Source: Chinchilla lanigera (Eukaryota; Chordata; Mammalia; Rodentia; Chinchillidae). From it: a stretch of 64,000 bases of DNA. Positions 22,928-35,416 of the stretch are shown here, piece by piece. Each line of letters begins with the position of its first letter. Positions within the stretch are counted from its first letter, which is position 1. The stretch lies in NCBI RefSeq assembly GCF_000276665.1, contig NW_004955417.1:23959161-24023160 (forward strand). The letters are read 5' to 3'. The notes under the pieces were generated by a model that searched no databases, was not told the DNA's origin, and saw only the letters and a list, made by a program, of their open reading frames with translations. Both the position numbers and the translations under genes were made by a program.

Positions 22928-23080
22928 CTGGTTAAGTTTTACTTAATACCTTCCTGCTTCTGTTGTCTTATCTGGAAATAAAGGTAATATTAGAACTACC
23001 TCGCAGAGTTCATTTAAGAATAAAATGCTTAGCTCCTAAAACCAGGTAAAGGCTCAGGCACTTGTGAATGTTATGAATGA
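22928..23080 (+). repeat. MIR SINE fragment
   Basis: The MIR core phrase order is seen: GTTAAGTTTTACTTAATACC, TCTTATCTGGAAATAAAGG, CTACCTCGCAGAGTTCATTT, then a decayed GCTTAG ... GCTCAGGCAC tail. Confidence 0.6.
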
Positions 23081-23084
23081 CATG

Positions 23085-24587
23085 TTGTATTTTATCTACA
23101 CCTCTGTGGGATAAATTCCAAGTCACGGAGCTACTGGGATGCGGGAAAGAAAATGGGGGAGCAGTATTAGCCTCCTGAGGTCTCCGAAGATGCAGGGAAA
23201 CCAATACATGAAATGAGACGAGCATTGCTGTACCAATGACACAGGCCAAAAGCACTCCGAAGCCACAATGCAAGAGGGATTTCAGCAATGTGCACATCCT
23301 TAGGGGTGACTGTGGCCCCTGAGCTGCTTTGGAAAGGTAACCCTATCCCCCAGATCCTACCGCTCTTTTCTGTTGTTTTAAATAAACCACCACAGTATCC
23401 CGCAAACGCCAAAATCCCTGGCAGCCAGATGACATTTCCCAGGTTACCTCAATCCTGGAAGACACAGGAGAACCACTGCCAGGTCACGTGCTGCCATTCT
23501 CAACGCTACAAGAGGAGGCACGGGGCTGAGCAAAGGACGTGGACAAAGGGTGAATGGAGACAAATAAATGACCAGACGTAGGCCAGTGTTTCCTGGTTTC
23601 CAAACCGTAGCAGTATCTGCATTCACCAACGCTGTATCTCCCTGGACCCCAACGGCACAGAGTGCAAAACAGGGGGCTGGGAAGACGCTACTGGAAGATC
23701 TGAGTTCACTCCACTGCCAAGAGTTACAGGCAGGCTCAACCGCTAATGAAGCCAAATCCATGAGCTCGGGGCTGAAGCTAGATCAATCTCTGTCCACTGG
23801 TCTTCATTCTCCTCCTTGCCTATTTGGGAAGATGGCTGCCAGAACGGGAGGTTGGCAGGACAGACATGTATCTTCTGATTTTCTGGCTGACTCTACCCCT
23901 GACACCTGTGCTGTACCTTCCCCTAAATCTTATCAAAACAAGTGGAAAATGGCTTTGATCGCTAGCTGGGAAGGATTCCAACTGCAACTGTTTACAAAGA
24001 AAACCGACATAAATTTCACTCGAATGTGTTACACTGACCTCGGAAATCCTTCACACCTATTTAAAAGGCAAAGGCTTCTGCCATTGCATCCGGGTCCTGT
24101 GAGAGTGCGTTTAGCTGGCACAGCACACTTGCTGAGGCCCAAGGCATCAGTTCTCAGTAGCCATGCTGCAGTCCCAGGCGTCGCCCCGGCTCTGCAGAGC
24201 CTCATGAAATGTTTAAGGACCTCTCGGCTCACAGCTCCCTCCTCCCCGCTCCACGCGACCTCAGGCTTCGGTTTCTGCTTTCTCTGGCAGCTACTTCTCT
24301 TGCTGACTCTCCCGGTGCCAAGTTCACAGTAACGCCCCAACGGGGAGCAAGATCAGTGACAGCTTTCTGCGGAGTAACCCGACCCTGTAACGCGACACGG
24401 AGTGGGGGAGACAGAAAAGTGAGAGCCAAAGAGAAGCACCCAGAGAATGCAAGTGCAACGTGGAGAGGTTCATTTGTCAGCTCTGCTCAGCTGCCACCTC
24501 ATCCTCAGACGTCACCTGCTCAGAGAGGCCATTGTGGCCAAATCTCCTTGTGTCCCTCTGCTGGCCTAAGCCTTCTCTTCAAGGTGA
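23085..24587. other. Unique sequence with mildly CpG-richer patch
   Basis: A frame of 254 residues at 23568-24332 and one of 145 residues at 24209-24646 are open, but they lack recognisable domains and run into SINE sequence at the 3' end. About 24150-24420 has more CpG than its surroundings (GGCGTCGCCCCGGC, AACGCGACACGG). This is too short and weak to call an island. Confidence 0.4.
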
Positions 24588-24747
24588 AGAGAGGGTGCCA
24601 GGCAAGCTTTCTGGCACTAAGCTATATCCGCAGCCCTTTACTTTGAGATAGAATCTCACTATGTTGCCCAGGATGGCCTCAATCTTAGGGTGCAGCTGCC
24701 TCAGCCTCCCAAGTAGTTCAGATGACAGGCATAGGCCGCCCACCTGG
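24588..24747 (-). repeat. B1-dID composite SINE (antisense)
   Basis: A reversed dID (GGTGCCAGGCAAGC ... GCTATATCCGCAGCCC, 24590-24636) is followed by a reversed B1 (TTTGAGATAGAATCTCACTA ... CTCAGCCTCCCAAG). In the sense direction this is B1 then dID, the same order as the copies at 5819 and 10153. No internal B1 duplication. Confidence 0.8.
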
Positions 24748-25069
24748 ACCTTGACAGTGCATGGGATCTGCTGATGTGGCTATTAACCATCGTCCTGTAA
24801 AGAACAGAAGCTGTACAGAGGCGCGAATGGGCCCTGTCTTGTAACACTCCATCCCCAGGAGCCTGGGACATAGCTGGAACCTGGCAGGCACAGACTACCT
24901 ACTCTGTGATGAGCACTAATGACTGAGTGGCTGGAATTCAGCAAGAGCTGTCTTTTCATTTTACAACGAACCTATTAAAGCAGTTATCTGTGATTCAAAG
25001 TCCATCTCCCCACACACACATTAGGGTTTGCAGAGGTGAAAAATTATCAAAATACTGGTTTTGGTTACC

Positions 25070-25250
25070 GAGTCTACCATTTTATACACAATAGTTTACT
25101 TAATGCCCAGGACTCTGAGGTCAGCATCACTAATACCGTTACAGATTAGGAAAGCTGGGGTACAGAGACATGAAGACAGTGCCCCCGAAGCTGCGTATGG
25201 AGAAGGTGATCCCTTCTGCCTTGCCTGACTCCAAACTCATGCACATCTCT
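25070..25250 (-). repeat. MIR SINE fragment (antisense)
   Basis: TAGTTTACTTAATGCCCAGG, GTTACAGATTAGGAAAGCTG and GTACAGAGACATGAAGA follow an antisense MIR core. Confidence 0.55.
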
Positions 25251-25254
25251 CATG

Positions 25255-26825
25255 CCCCTCCCGCCTCCCTCCCTGGCCCCTGGTCCTGGCTCCTGAAGGC
25301 TTTCACTCAGGTTCCTAGGACCAGGTTCCTCCCGGCATCCTCTCCCCACGTAGCTCAGATTCTCTTGAAGACAAACCCTAGATGGAACCTTTGATGTGAC
25401 TGTTTCTGAGACCCCCTTTAATCACTCAGAGGTGGGAACAGTCTGTTTCCAGAAACAGTTCTGCAAGACAGGACATTGTGGCAAAGTCCCGCAGAGAGGA
25501 CGGGAGGCCAGGAGAAGCACCTAGCAATGACAGGAAGCCCGAGGACACGGGGCAGACAGAGACTGGTTCCCAGGCCTGGCACTTCCCTTTCCTGCACACA
25601 GCAAGAAATTAACACCAGGAAGTGTCTCCTTTCTTTGCAGCGGCTCGTTACCATGCACCAATGAAGGAAAATCCCAAAGGCAGCCTCACCTTATATGCAC
25701 CCACCCCACTCCCAAAATCACTGCTGGCCCACCTAGTTGTGATAAATGTATCTTATGGGAAACAGCATTGAATTTCCTCTGAAGAGTTCACACACAAAGG
25801 CACACACACATCTTTATACATCCTAAAATAATATTTCTTTGAAATATGGTCAACAGACATCAGTACTAGGACCTGCTGTGGATCTAAAAGGCTTCCCTGA
25901 GTCTAGCCACAGAACTACCCAGTCAGTTTCTGGGGTGGCCTCAGAAAGTATGTTTCCCCATCACCCTATAATCTCAACCCCAGAGCCCTGCTGGAGATTT
26001 ACCTTCCCCAAAGTTACCAAGGAAAATAAACAAACCCAGAATATTCCATGGCAAATTCTAGAGCAATATGGGAATGGATGTTTCAAAGCTTTTCTATGAG
26101 GAACAGACCAGCTCATCCAACACTCTGTTTCGGAGCATTTGTGTCAAATTGACATTCCAATTTCAAGACCGTACATAAAACCCCATTCAATTATTTAGCA
26201 CTATACAGATTTTACATAACTCTTGAAGTTACTGACTCAATTCATTTTCCTTAGACCTACAAGACAGATTAATCTAAAATGAATTAAGACAGTCAACCAA
26301 AAGTAATGTTAGCATGGCCAGTAAACAGTCTTCAAACTGCCGGATCCGTAAGCTGCTTATGATCCTTGCAAGCTCTGCTGCACATCTGCTCCATGATCGC
26401 TTGCGCACAAAGCAAGGATTTAGAAACCACGTTGTCTTCCATGGGCACAGAAACAAAGGGCGGGTATGACTAACCTGTGCTCTTTCTTTTACCACTAAGT
26501 ATCAATTTCTTTCCCCCAAAGGGAATATGATGAAAACTTAGGTTTCAATATTTCAAGTTACATCAAAATGCCCAAATGTCTCCATATGTAACGCTTCCAA
26601 TAACTTGAAAAAAAATCCAAAGTACCCTAAATTACCCCTGGCACCAAATTGCTGAGGGTTTAGCAAGGAGTAAAAACAAAGAAATGCTAAGAGATGATAA
26701 GAAGTGGTATCATGGAGGGAGTTCCAGTGTCCAGAGGCACGTCAAAGCCAGATGCCGGAGGAAGAAACATCACAGACTTCCTAGAAAAGATACCATCTAA
26801 ACCAAGAGTACTTGGAGGACTCCCA
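25255..26825. other. Unique sequence, no gene recognised
   Basis: Short frames only, none with a recognisable domain. No repeat is confidently identified. Confidence 0.4.
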
Positions 26826-27203
26826 TGGGGTGAGCTGTGTCTCTCCAAAAAGATATGCCCAAGGCCTAAGTAGCAGGACCTTGGTACCTAACCTCACTGA
26901 GAAAGGGTTTTTGCAGCTGTAATTCTACCTTAGGGTTGGGTAGGCTCCTTGCCCAGTCTCACCAATGCCCTTGTAAGAAGAGAGAGAGACAGAAAGGAGA
27001 ATGCCAAACGAAGAGACATACAGATGAAGAGGAAAGACAGACAGAAACAGGAAGAAATGCGTAGGGCCACTGCAAGTTGCAAGGAAGGAAGCCGAGAGGT
27101 TAATGAGGGAGCACCACCAGCCAGCTCCAACATGCCACACCTCTTGGGTGCTGTTGATGCCACCCAGTTTGCAGCGCTTTGTTACAGCAACTCTAGAAAA
27201 CAA
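26826..27203 (+). mobile_element. MLT1-type MaLR LTR (sense)
   Basis: It begins GGGGTGAGCTGTGTCTCTCC and includes AATGCCCTTGTAAGAAGAGA, the hallmark of MLT1 LTRs. It ends CACCCAGTTTGCAGCGCTTT, GTTACAGCAACTCTAGAAAAC. About 378 bases, close to full length for this family. The frame at 26949-27242 is LTR sequence, not a protein. Confidence 0.78.
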
Positions 27204-27209
27204 ATGTGG

Positions 27210-28740
27210 CAGCAGAGGGCAAAGGGGCTGGGGCAGGCATAAGACCTGGAGGTGAAGGACTAGAGCACCTTGGTTTCAAGGAAATGCAGGGAATTTGGTG
27301 AGGTGGGAAGAGGGCCAGCGTTCTCACTAGAGGACCTCAGGACAGGAAAGGCTACCTTCTGCTCTGTCTCATCGGCCAGCAGGCTCCGTTCTAAGGAGCT
27401 ATAGCAACCCACAGCAGAGCAAAACTTAACCCACAAATTGAAAGACACTGTGTTCCCACAGTCGTCCATATTTACAGCTGGCAGACAAGAACCCGGCTTT
27501 CGATGCCATCACCAAGCTCTGAGTTAGGAACTGGCAGCCTTCTGGGGTGGCGGTGACATTCTGTTTCTTGATCTCAGTGCTGCCTACAGAGACGTGATCA
27601 CTTCGGGGACAAACAGCAAGACGAACCCTTGTGACTTGTGCACGGCCCTGAACACATGGCTGGCTTATAAAATTTCCAGTAAAAGGGAGTATGCAGCCCT
27701 TAGCAGGATGTTCCCTCAGATGGCCTGTGAAGTCATTTATGCAGATGCACAGATAAGATGGTCACCACCGCGAAGAAAAAATACTGCTATCCATTTTTCT
27801 GCCTGGATCCAATCTGATCACCCTAGGATGATTTTTTAAGCCTCCAAGACATTACTAAGTGAAATCTATCTCACTCTCCTTTCTTTTGTAGGCTAATTAA
27901 AAAGCTTGTCTCAGCTGGCCTGGGTTAATAATAGAACACTACTTCATATTTAAACAACAGATCTCAGTTTTGAGAGGTTTTTTGTCTCTTGTAAAACCTC
28001 GGGTTTTATATGAAATGGAAGGCTTACGTGGTGCATGTTTTTACCTGAGTTGCTAAAGGTAAACAGTAACAAAGCCAGGGTTGGTCCCTTAGGAAAGTCA
28101 GTTATGGCCAATGATCTAGAGCCTCGCCTTTGCTTTCTCCTACCTGGCCAGCAGGCAAAGATTCCTGCCTCTAGTTTGAAAGCAGATGAAAAATATTTAA
28201 AGTAGGCTCTGCAGTCTAATGAACAAAACAGGTATCCAATAGAAAACCTCCTAATTGGAAGATTATACTTTTAGTTATAACCCCAAAATGGCTTTTGCAA
28301 ATTACCAAAGCAACTCAAATCTGCACAATCTCAAATTAAAGCAACATAATTCAAGACTGCAAGGAACCTAATTGCTGGCTAAGCAACTGCTTCCAACCGT
28401 AACTGGCTTCACACGACCTGCACACATTCATGTATGCACATGCTTAAACACCTGACAGGGCCGGATCTGGACGCAGCCCACAGCTGCCGGAGAAACCTTG
28501 GGAAAATGCAGTAAAAGAAGTGAGCTCCTTCCCAGGATTTTCCACGTATCAGCTCCGAGCAATTTCACTTTTCAGAATGCTTCCCGGAAATGTCAAGAAG
28601 GAAATTAGTGCTGTTCATTGCACAGGATTTGTTGTTGTGGTGGTTCTTACAACTAATTTCCACTTTTGACTGAGAAATTTTCAAGAACCTACAGCAGCAT
28701 GGTGTGACATAAGCACGCTGAGAAAGACAAATCTACAGGT
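27210..28740. other. AT-rich, repeat-poor block; no gene recognised
   Basis: No exon is supported. From about 27890 to 28700 no repeat is recognised and the sequence is stop-rich. It may hold conserved non-coding sequence. Confidence 0.35.
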
Positions 28741-28744
28741 GTCT

Positions 28745-28870
28745 GGTAAGGGTTGAACTGCATCTGCATTCCCAAAGCCATATGCCGATGTCCCAATCCC
28801 TAGTACCTCTCAATGTGTTCTTATTTGGAAATAGGGTCTTGAGCAACCCTAGCAAACTAACACAGTGTGT
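28745..28870 (+). mobile_element. MLT1-type LTR fragment
   Basis: The phrases GGGTTGAACTGCATCTGCAT, AGTACCTCTCAATGTGTTCT and TTATTTGGAAATAGGGTCTT are the recognisable 5' core of MLT1 LTRs. The 3' part beyond 28870 is too decayed to follow. Confidence 0.65.
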
Positions 28871-29415
28871 ATTAGATACAAAGATACAAAAGATCTTTAC
28901 AAAGATACGAAACTTTGCAAAGGGCCTTGTGTGCCTCTCCTTGCTACTTATGTCTAGTCACCTATAGGGACTTTATTACAAACCCCTTGGTTGTTTGGTT
29001 TGTCATAACTGTGGGTATATGAGGTTAATCACAGGACTGGGGAATCTCTGACTCACAATCCCAGAAGACTGAAGCTCCAAAATTTGTCATGCAGCCCTGA
29101 ATTCACTCCAGCTCTGGGAAACTTCAAATCCCAAAGAGAACACAATCTGGTTTTCTATCTCTTCCCTCTAATACAGATGCAGGTATAATTTAATAATAGT
29201 GCCCTGCTTCCCAAGTGCAATTAAAAATGGCCTTCATTACTCCCCTGAATGAGTGTGTTTTATAATGCTGCAATCTATGGTTCAATAAAAAAGCAACTCC
29301 TGCACCTATCATGGAAGAGCTGTAAAACGTGATCAATGTGCATTTGGTAGCTTCACAGGCAGAGAGAGGAAAAAAAAAAAACTTAAAGAAATAGATACAA
29401 AATAGCTTGGTATAA

Positions 29416-29465
29416 TAGGAATGCTTTAGAAATCCATAGTTAGGAATGCTTTAGAAATCCATAGT
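29416..29465. repeat. Perfect 2 x 25-bp tandem duplication
   Basis: The unit at 29416-29440 starts TAGGAATGCTTTAG and ends AATCCATAGT. It is repeated exactly at 29441-29465. It lies in otherwise single-copy sequence. Confidence 0.96.
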
Positions 29466-29924
29466 TTTTCATTTCTGAGACCTCTGGTTTCCCCAATCTT
29501 AACTGATTCCTTTCCCACTTTCTCTCCAGAAGTAGAGAGGTGTGGCGGGGAGGGAGAGGGAGATGGAAATGGGGAAAATGGATTTAAACTTTGCATGCAG
29601 AGGGAGCCTGAAGTCAAGTACATTTATTTGTAAGTAGTTCCCTGCCCCTCAATGACTGTACTGGAAGAGGAATTACCATTAATATGCACAACTCAATATT
29701 AAACTGTTAGAAGAATTACAAAGTAAATGATGGGTAGATTCTAGTGCAGGAAAGAATCATTTCCTGTGACTGTTCCTCATACATCATCTGAACTCAGAAA
29801 AGAAACCCTTAGCCCCCATTACAATGATCCTCTATGCAATCTTAGATACTCCAGGGTCTTGCTGTCTTTCTTCTCCCTCCATTCCTCACGATTCTAGCAA
29901 GGTGATAGGAAAAGGTTTTCTCTC

Positions 29925-30120
29925 TGTCAGGCACTGTTTCCAATAACTGACATGCATTAAATATTTTCAACATCCCCTTTTGATAGTTGAGACACTGAAG
30001 CAAGGGTTGAATGGCTCTGCCCAAAGTTGTCCATTTGGTAAGTAACAGAGGCAACATTTGCGTTCAAGGGTTCTAGATAAACCCAGGCCCTGCCCTTTGA
30101 ACTACAATAGCACTGCCTTC
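29925..30120 (-). repeat. MIR SINE fragment (antisense)
   Basis: CTGTCAGGCACTGTTTCCAA, GTTGAGACACTGAAGCAAGG and GTAAGTAACAGAGGCAACAT give the antisense order of a MIR. Diverged. Confidence 0.65.
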
Positions 30121-30217
30121 CAGTAAATGGTATTCAAGTGACCTAAAGCAGTAAACCCATTATAATCTCTTGCTTTAGACGCTGACAAGTCTAATGTGGA
30201 AAAGATACCCCGGTGAA

Positions 30218-30355
30218 GCCGGGTGTGGTGATGCACATCTGTAATCCCAGCACTTGAGAGGCTGAAGCAGGACTGCTGAGAGTTCAAGGCCAGCCTGGGT
30301 TACACAGTGAGCTTAAGCCCTGCCTGGGCTACATGGCGAGATTCTCCATCTCCAG
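30218..30355 (+). repeat. B1 SINE with internal 29-bp duplication
   Basis: GCCGGGTGTGGTGATGC starts the B1. GCCTGGG recurs at 30293 and 30322, exactly 29 bases apart, showing the duplication (one copy GCCTGGGTTACACAGTGAG, the other GCCTGGGCTACATGGCGAG). The A tail has been lost. Confidence 0.92.
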
Positions 30356-31139
30356 AAAGGACATATTCCTGTAATGTCAATCAGCTTTGACTTTCAACTT
30401 GGAGACTGGAGTTTATTCTCAGTCCCTGCTTCTCTTTTACTTGTATTGATATTTCCTATGTTAATATTCCTCCAATAATTATGGCAAAACTTTCTTAGTT
30501 TCTATAAAGAAAGAGAGCCTAAAATCTGTATGTAGGGCTTTATTAGTAATCCTTGTAAAAATGCATGTCTGGAGAACATTTTAATACAATTTCATTTGGA
30601 AGTTATCAACCCATCTAGTCTCAGGGACTATAGTCACACAAAAGACAAATGATTCATTCTAACACTATTAAAGGTTTTATTTATAAATTTTCACTCCCAG
30701 TAGAACGAGAAAGGGACATCTCATAGCCTTTTTGTCTGTATCTGTGATTTTAGCTTTTGCACTGTGTTTAGATCTAGTCCTAGTTCCTGATGTGTGTGTC
30801 CTGATGTGCAGAGGTAGCTTTAAAAGCATCAAGTAAAATCACAACTATTTTAATTGTGTTGTCTAAACTACATTATACATCTTATAATAATCCTCTACAA
30901 AACAATACTTAGTGCATTATCTGATCAGACACAAATATAGAGCTTTTCTAAACACTCAGCTCCCCAGAATTAGATAAAACAGACCAGCACAGTTAATCCT
31001 AGCTGTCACAGTCTTCTTTGATTAAAACACAGCATATGCCCTTCAGAATTAAGCACTGTGTGAGGTTATTTCAGTACTGTGCCCGATCAATTAGTACTGT
31101 ATTAGGGTTTAGCACGGCTGAGGGCAAAGAAACCTGCCT

Positions 31140-31340
31140 ACGTGAGTCCTCCAGTCTGTGTGATTCTCCAGCCCTCACCTTGTATCTTGGTGACCTTCTA
31201 ACAAATCCCTTAGCTTCTCTGGACCACAGCTTCCTTGGCTGTAAAACCAGGATGTTAACACTCACCCTCCTTTATGGCTAGTTACACAGATCCAATAAAA
31301 GTGCTAAGGTAAAACATCCTTTGCAAATCGCTCGGCATCA
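31140..31340 (+). repeat. MIR SINE fragment
   Basis: TGGTGACCTTCTAACAAATC, CCTTAGCTTCTCTGGACC and CTTCCTTGGCTGTAAAACCA follow the MIR core. A GTGCTAAGGTAAAAC tail is seen at about 31300. Confidence 0.75.
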
Positions 31341-31344
31341 TACA

Positions 31345-33675
31345 AAGTTATCACCGAGCCACACAGAGAAGAAGGAGTTAAACCAAATATACATCCTTTA
31401 ATGTAGCTTAACTATTCAGTAATAAACTACTGCACATTTTACAGCTTCCAGTGTATTTCTGTATATTAGAACAATATTTATGAGTTCATTTCAAAGCCTT
31501 CTAATTTCAGTTAGTCGGTGGAAAACGTACACACTAAAATTTATCTATAAATCATTTATGGTGCAAGTGTGAAATTTTATTAAAAAATAAAAAAGAAAGA
31601 AGCCTTGGTAAAAATTCCAAACCGTATACTTTGGGTTGCTTCTATGACTATATTTTTCTTATGGCCAGTAGCTGGTAATTTATTGCAAAGTTTTTTGTTC
31701 TGACCACTAACATATTAGAACGTCAGGTATCTCTCCCTAAAGCCTCATGAAATTACTTCCAACTTAAAACTCTTCTCCAGGATAAGTCTTTGGTAGCTAA
31801 CTTGTAAGATATATGTATTTAATCTCTCTTTGGGGCTAAACATTTAGCTAATAATTGTCAGGAAGGTTTTGACATTAAAAATTTATGACTCAAATAAAAC
31901 TTCTCTGCAGAAGTTCAGGTACTGAGCAATAAGCACTATATAACCGACACTTCTAGAAGATTGCCAATTTTAAAAACATAACAACTGTCACTCTGGGTCA
32001 GACCAGGAGTCCAGTTTCCGCCACACTATGCCTGACAAAGGCTCACAACATAATCTATACAACAGAAAAGTTTCACTGCACCATTGTGGACCAAAGGTCA
32101 GAGATGTCACCTGGACATTTCTAATCTGCCCTTGAGAAGCAACCATTGGGCTCTGTGTTTGTCATCCTTGAATACACGTCCTGGATTCTATACCACACAA
32201 GTGCACAGGACGATGAGTTCTACTACATCTCTTCTGGGCAAAGACATTCCGTTTCCCTTTATTTGAACTAAAAGTACCTCTGTCTACCTTTAAAAGGTAC
32301 CTTTTGCTTCAGCCTTCTGGGATTTAGTGAGCAAATCCACATTTCCACTGAACTTGGGTTCCCAGGTATCCTACCCTTTTCCCTGCATCCCTTGATTCGT
32401 AAGTCCTAATCTCTTTGCATTTTACTTTACCTGAATCCACACCAGCCTCCTAACCATTCTAATTACCCTGATCAATTCATTTTAGTGAACACATAGACAC
32501 AGAGCTGGGTCAGAGATAAGGATTTCCCACCTGAAATAACATAGAGACTTGGCTGTAACCCAAGAATTTCAGTCAGCCTCCAGAGCCATAAACTTCCAGG
32601 CAAAGTGACCCGCGATGAAACCTCAGGCACCTTCATATTAGGTACAAATTATGTTACCTATGAGCCATAACCTATTTGGTATCCATGAAGTTGATATATG
32701 TGAATATATAATTGAGAAAGCAGAAAGAAAGAATAATGCACAGTCTGAGAGGGCTATAAAAAAGATAGATTCTTAATTTCCTTTGGGATTAGCTACGGAC
32801 TTCAGAGGTCAGTCTAAGAATACCCATAATAGTTGCTCACTATTTTAATAATTTCAAATAATTACTATTTCCTGAAATGCAACTAGGCAGATTAAGATAA
32901 ATAACCAATGGCTTTTTAAAACAACAACAAAAGAAATGTCCTTTAATATTTTATGGAGGTAAGTGCCTGGGGGACTCAGGGAGGGTCAGATATTTTGAAG
33001 CCTGGAACCTTTACAGCAGATTAGGACCTAGATACATTTTTTGCACGTGATGATTTTATCAAAAGTCAAACGAATAAAGGGCAGGAAAAGAGGAACAGGT
33101 AGTTAGGACATTTACATCTGGAGCTCCTGTCTGGCCTCATAAACCAACTCACATAGGAAATTTTAAGGCAAGGGCCCATTCTTTCTTGGGAAAGAACCAT
33201 TTGTTATAGAAATGTTCAAAATGTTTCATAAATGAGCACAACAGTTTCCTTATGGTGAATCAGAGTAAAGTTCACTTTTCTATTATTAAAGGAAAAGGAA
33301 ATGTTCTGTGACTAGAGTAAACAAGAAGAAATCATTTACTTAAGAAAGCCTGTGCTATTTTTAAGCACTGCTAATACAATAACATTATTGGCCAACAGAC
33401 AACGGGCTAGTTATAAATAACCTGAGAATTTTTACTGGGCAGTAATGTTCCTGACCATCAGCAATTAAGTACAGTGGTACCATACTGTACCGTACTATTC
33501 AGCTCAATGAGTTACAACAAACAAGACTTGCCTGGCTCTGACTCAGACAGGGAGCTTCAGAGTAAGAATGGCTGAACTCTCTGTACAATGTTCGATGCAA
33601 GAAGTGGGCGGTAGAAGTAGAAGTGAACTCCCAAGCTACGAGGAAAATGTGGGGATCATAAGCCCTTCGTCTTCA
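31345..33675. other. AT-rich, repeat-poor block; possible conserved non-coding sequence
   Basis: No repeat is recognised over about 2.3 kb. Frames are short. The sequence around 31370-31700 is non-repetitive AT-rich DNA of the kind often seen in conserved elements. Conservation cannot be tested here. Confidence 0.35.
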
Positions 33676-33684
33676 AAAATGAAT

Positions 33685-34285
33685 TGCTGGTGGGAACGTA
33701 AAGTGGTACAACCACAATAGAAATCAGCATGTATGAAGATTCTTCAACCAAGTAAAACTAGAAATTCCATGTGACACTGCTATGCCCCTTCTAAGAATCT
33801 TCCCAAAAAAGTTAATCATCATCTTACAGTGACACCTAAATGCCCATGTTCATAGCAGTATAATTCATAATATGGTAGCTAAATCTTGGAAGCAACCTAT
33901 ATGTCCATCACAGATGAATAAAGAAAATGTGGTATTTACCCACACTGGAGTACTACCATGCTATAAAGAAGGATAAACTTGACTCGCCTGCAGGAAAATG
34001 GATGTACGTTGAGACTGTAATGTCAAGTGAAATAAATCAGACACACAAGCTTAAATATTGCATAACTTCTCTTATATGAAAACCCCAAAGTTTAAACAAA
34101 ATTTTAAAAAATTAAAAGCAGACAGAGCTGGACCTCTTTTGCAAATGAGGAGATACAGAGACAGTGGGAAGGGCGGGGGAGGGGATATAAAAAGAATTAA
34201 GACGCATTATGTGCACCTGCCAGCTCCGCACAATGAGAGCAAATGCTGTGTACTGCAAGCAGACACTAATAAAGATTTTTTTCTT
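33685..34285 (+). repeat. L1 LINE 3' end (ORF2 C-terminal part and 3' UTR)
   Basis: The order of phrases is that of the L1 ORF2 3' end: GCTGGTGGGAACGTAAAGTG, CAATAGAAATCAGCATGTA, ATGTCCATCACAGATGAAT, GCAGGAAAATGGATGTACG, AAGTGAAATAAATCAGACAC. A 3' UTR follows and ends ACTAATAAAGATTTTTTTC near 34285. It is 5' truncated and its reading frame is broken by stops. It shares its 3' end with the L1 at 41050. Confidence 0.85.
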
Positions 34286-34810
34286 TTAACTTTTAAATGA
34301 ATGAGGATCACACTGGATATAGACCCATACTTTAAAAATTAACCTTTCTGCCCCTGCTCCAAACTCTGAGTTTTTTCTCTATGTTCTTAGAGGCAAAGAT
34401 GAACACTGAAGATGTAGATAAAAAAAAAACTAAATGAGAAAGAAGCGAAGGCAAATTTGGAAGAAACAGAGGGCGCAGCACCAAGAACTCCCATCTCTAG
34501 CAGCTTCTTAGGTGCATGGCTTGAGCACATAAACAGAGCTCTCATTAACGAGAACGAGAACGTCAGGGCAGAACTGGCAGGGCCGGTCCTCCCTTCCTCC
34601 TGCACATGTGCTCACGCTTGCGCGGCAGAGACACAAAGTGTACTAACCGCCTACCTGGCACCAGAGGCGGGGAGCAGGAAGATGCGGAGCATCAACCTTG
34701 CCTTCAGCAGAGGGCAGGTCGAGAGCCCACTGCAAGTGTGCAAGTGTGCACGTGTGTGTGGGCCTTGATCCCAGGCCTTTACAGTGACCTACATCCCAGT
34801 CCTTTCTTAT

Positions 34811-34915
34811 TCTTTATTTTGAGACAGGGTTGCACCAAGTATCTAAATTGCCCAGGCTGGACTGGAATGTGTAAGCCAGCCTCCCAGAGCGCTGGGACTA
34901 CAGGCCTGTGACACA
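34811..34915 (-). repeat. Old B1 (antisense), no duplication
   Basis: TTATTTTGAGACAGGGTTGC, TTGCCCAGGCTGGACTGGAA and CGCTGGGACTACAGGCC identify an antisense B1 or proto-B1. Confidence 0.75.
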
Positions 34916-34919
34916 CTCA

Positions 34920-34951
34920 CTTGCCCCTTCCCTCCCTCCCTCTCTCTCTCC
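34920..34951. repeat. CCCT/CT-rich run
   Basis: This is a short CTTCCCTCCCTCCCTCTCTC stretch next to the antisense B1. Confidence 0.85.
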
Positions 34952-35416
34952 TGTATTGTCTTCTGGATGCCCCCACTGAACAATAACAATGTGAGAGAAA
35001 TTTCAAAATAAAATTAGAGAGTGCTTGTATTTCACAAAGTAAGGCAGAACAGAAAGGAAATAGATGATAGAAGGTGAGGCTGTAAGCGCCGGGAGCTGAT
35101 GCCGAGCATAACTGCCAAGGCTTTTCCTGACTGTGTTTATGATCAGCCTTCCCCGCAAGGCTGACTTCTTAGAAATGGGTTAGAAACGAGAAAGAGAAAG
35201 TATCTAGCATGTACAGACAGAACATGTGTTTGGGCCCTAAATCCAAGCTGTTCTCTAAAAGGCAGTACCTTTCCTTCCTACCCAAAGGAGGCTTCCACGT
35301 CATTCATCAGTTCATGCAACCAGCCATTTGCTTTGCACTCATGCAAGTATTATTTATAGACTCCCCTGTAAACCAGGCAGTGCAAAGACTCTAAGGAAAA
35401 CATGGCTTTTAACAAT

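Noticed and set aside
23568..24332. 254-residue open frame, the longest in the window
   Set aside because: No recognised domain, composition typical of non-coding GC-richer DNA, overlapped by a long frame on the other strand, and no splice signals framing it.
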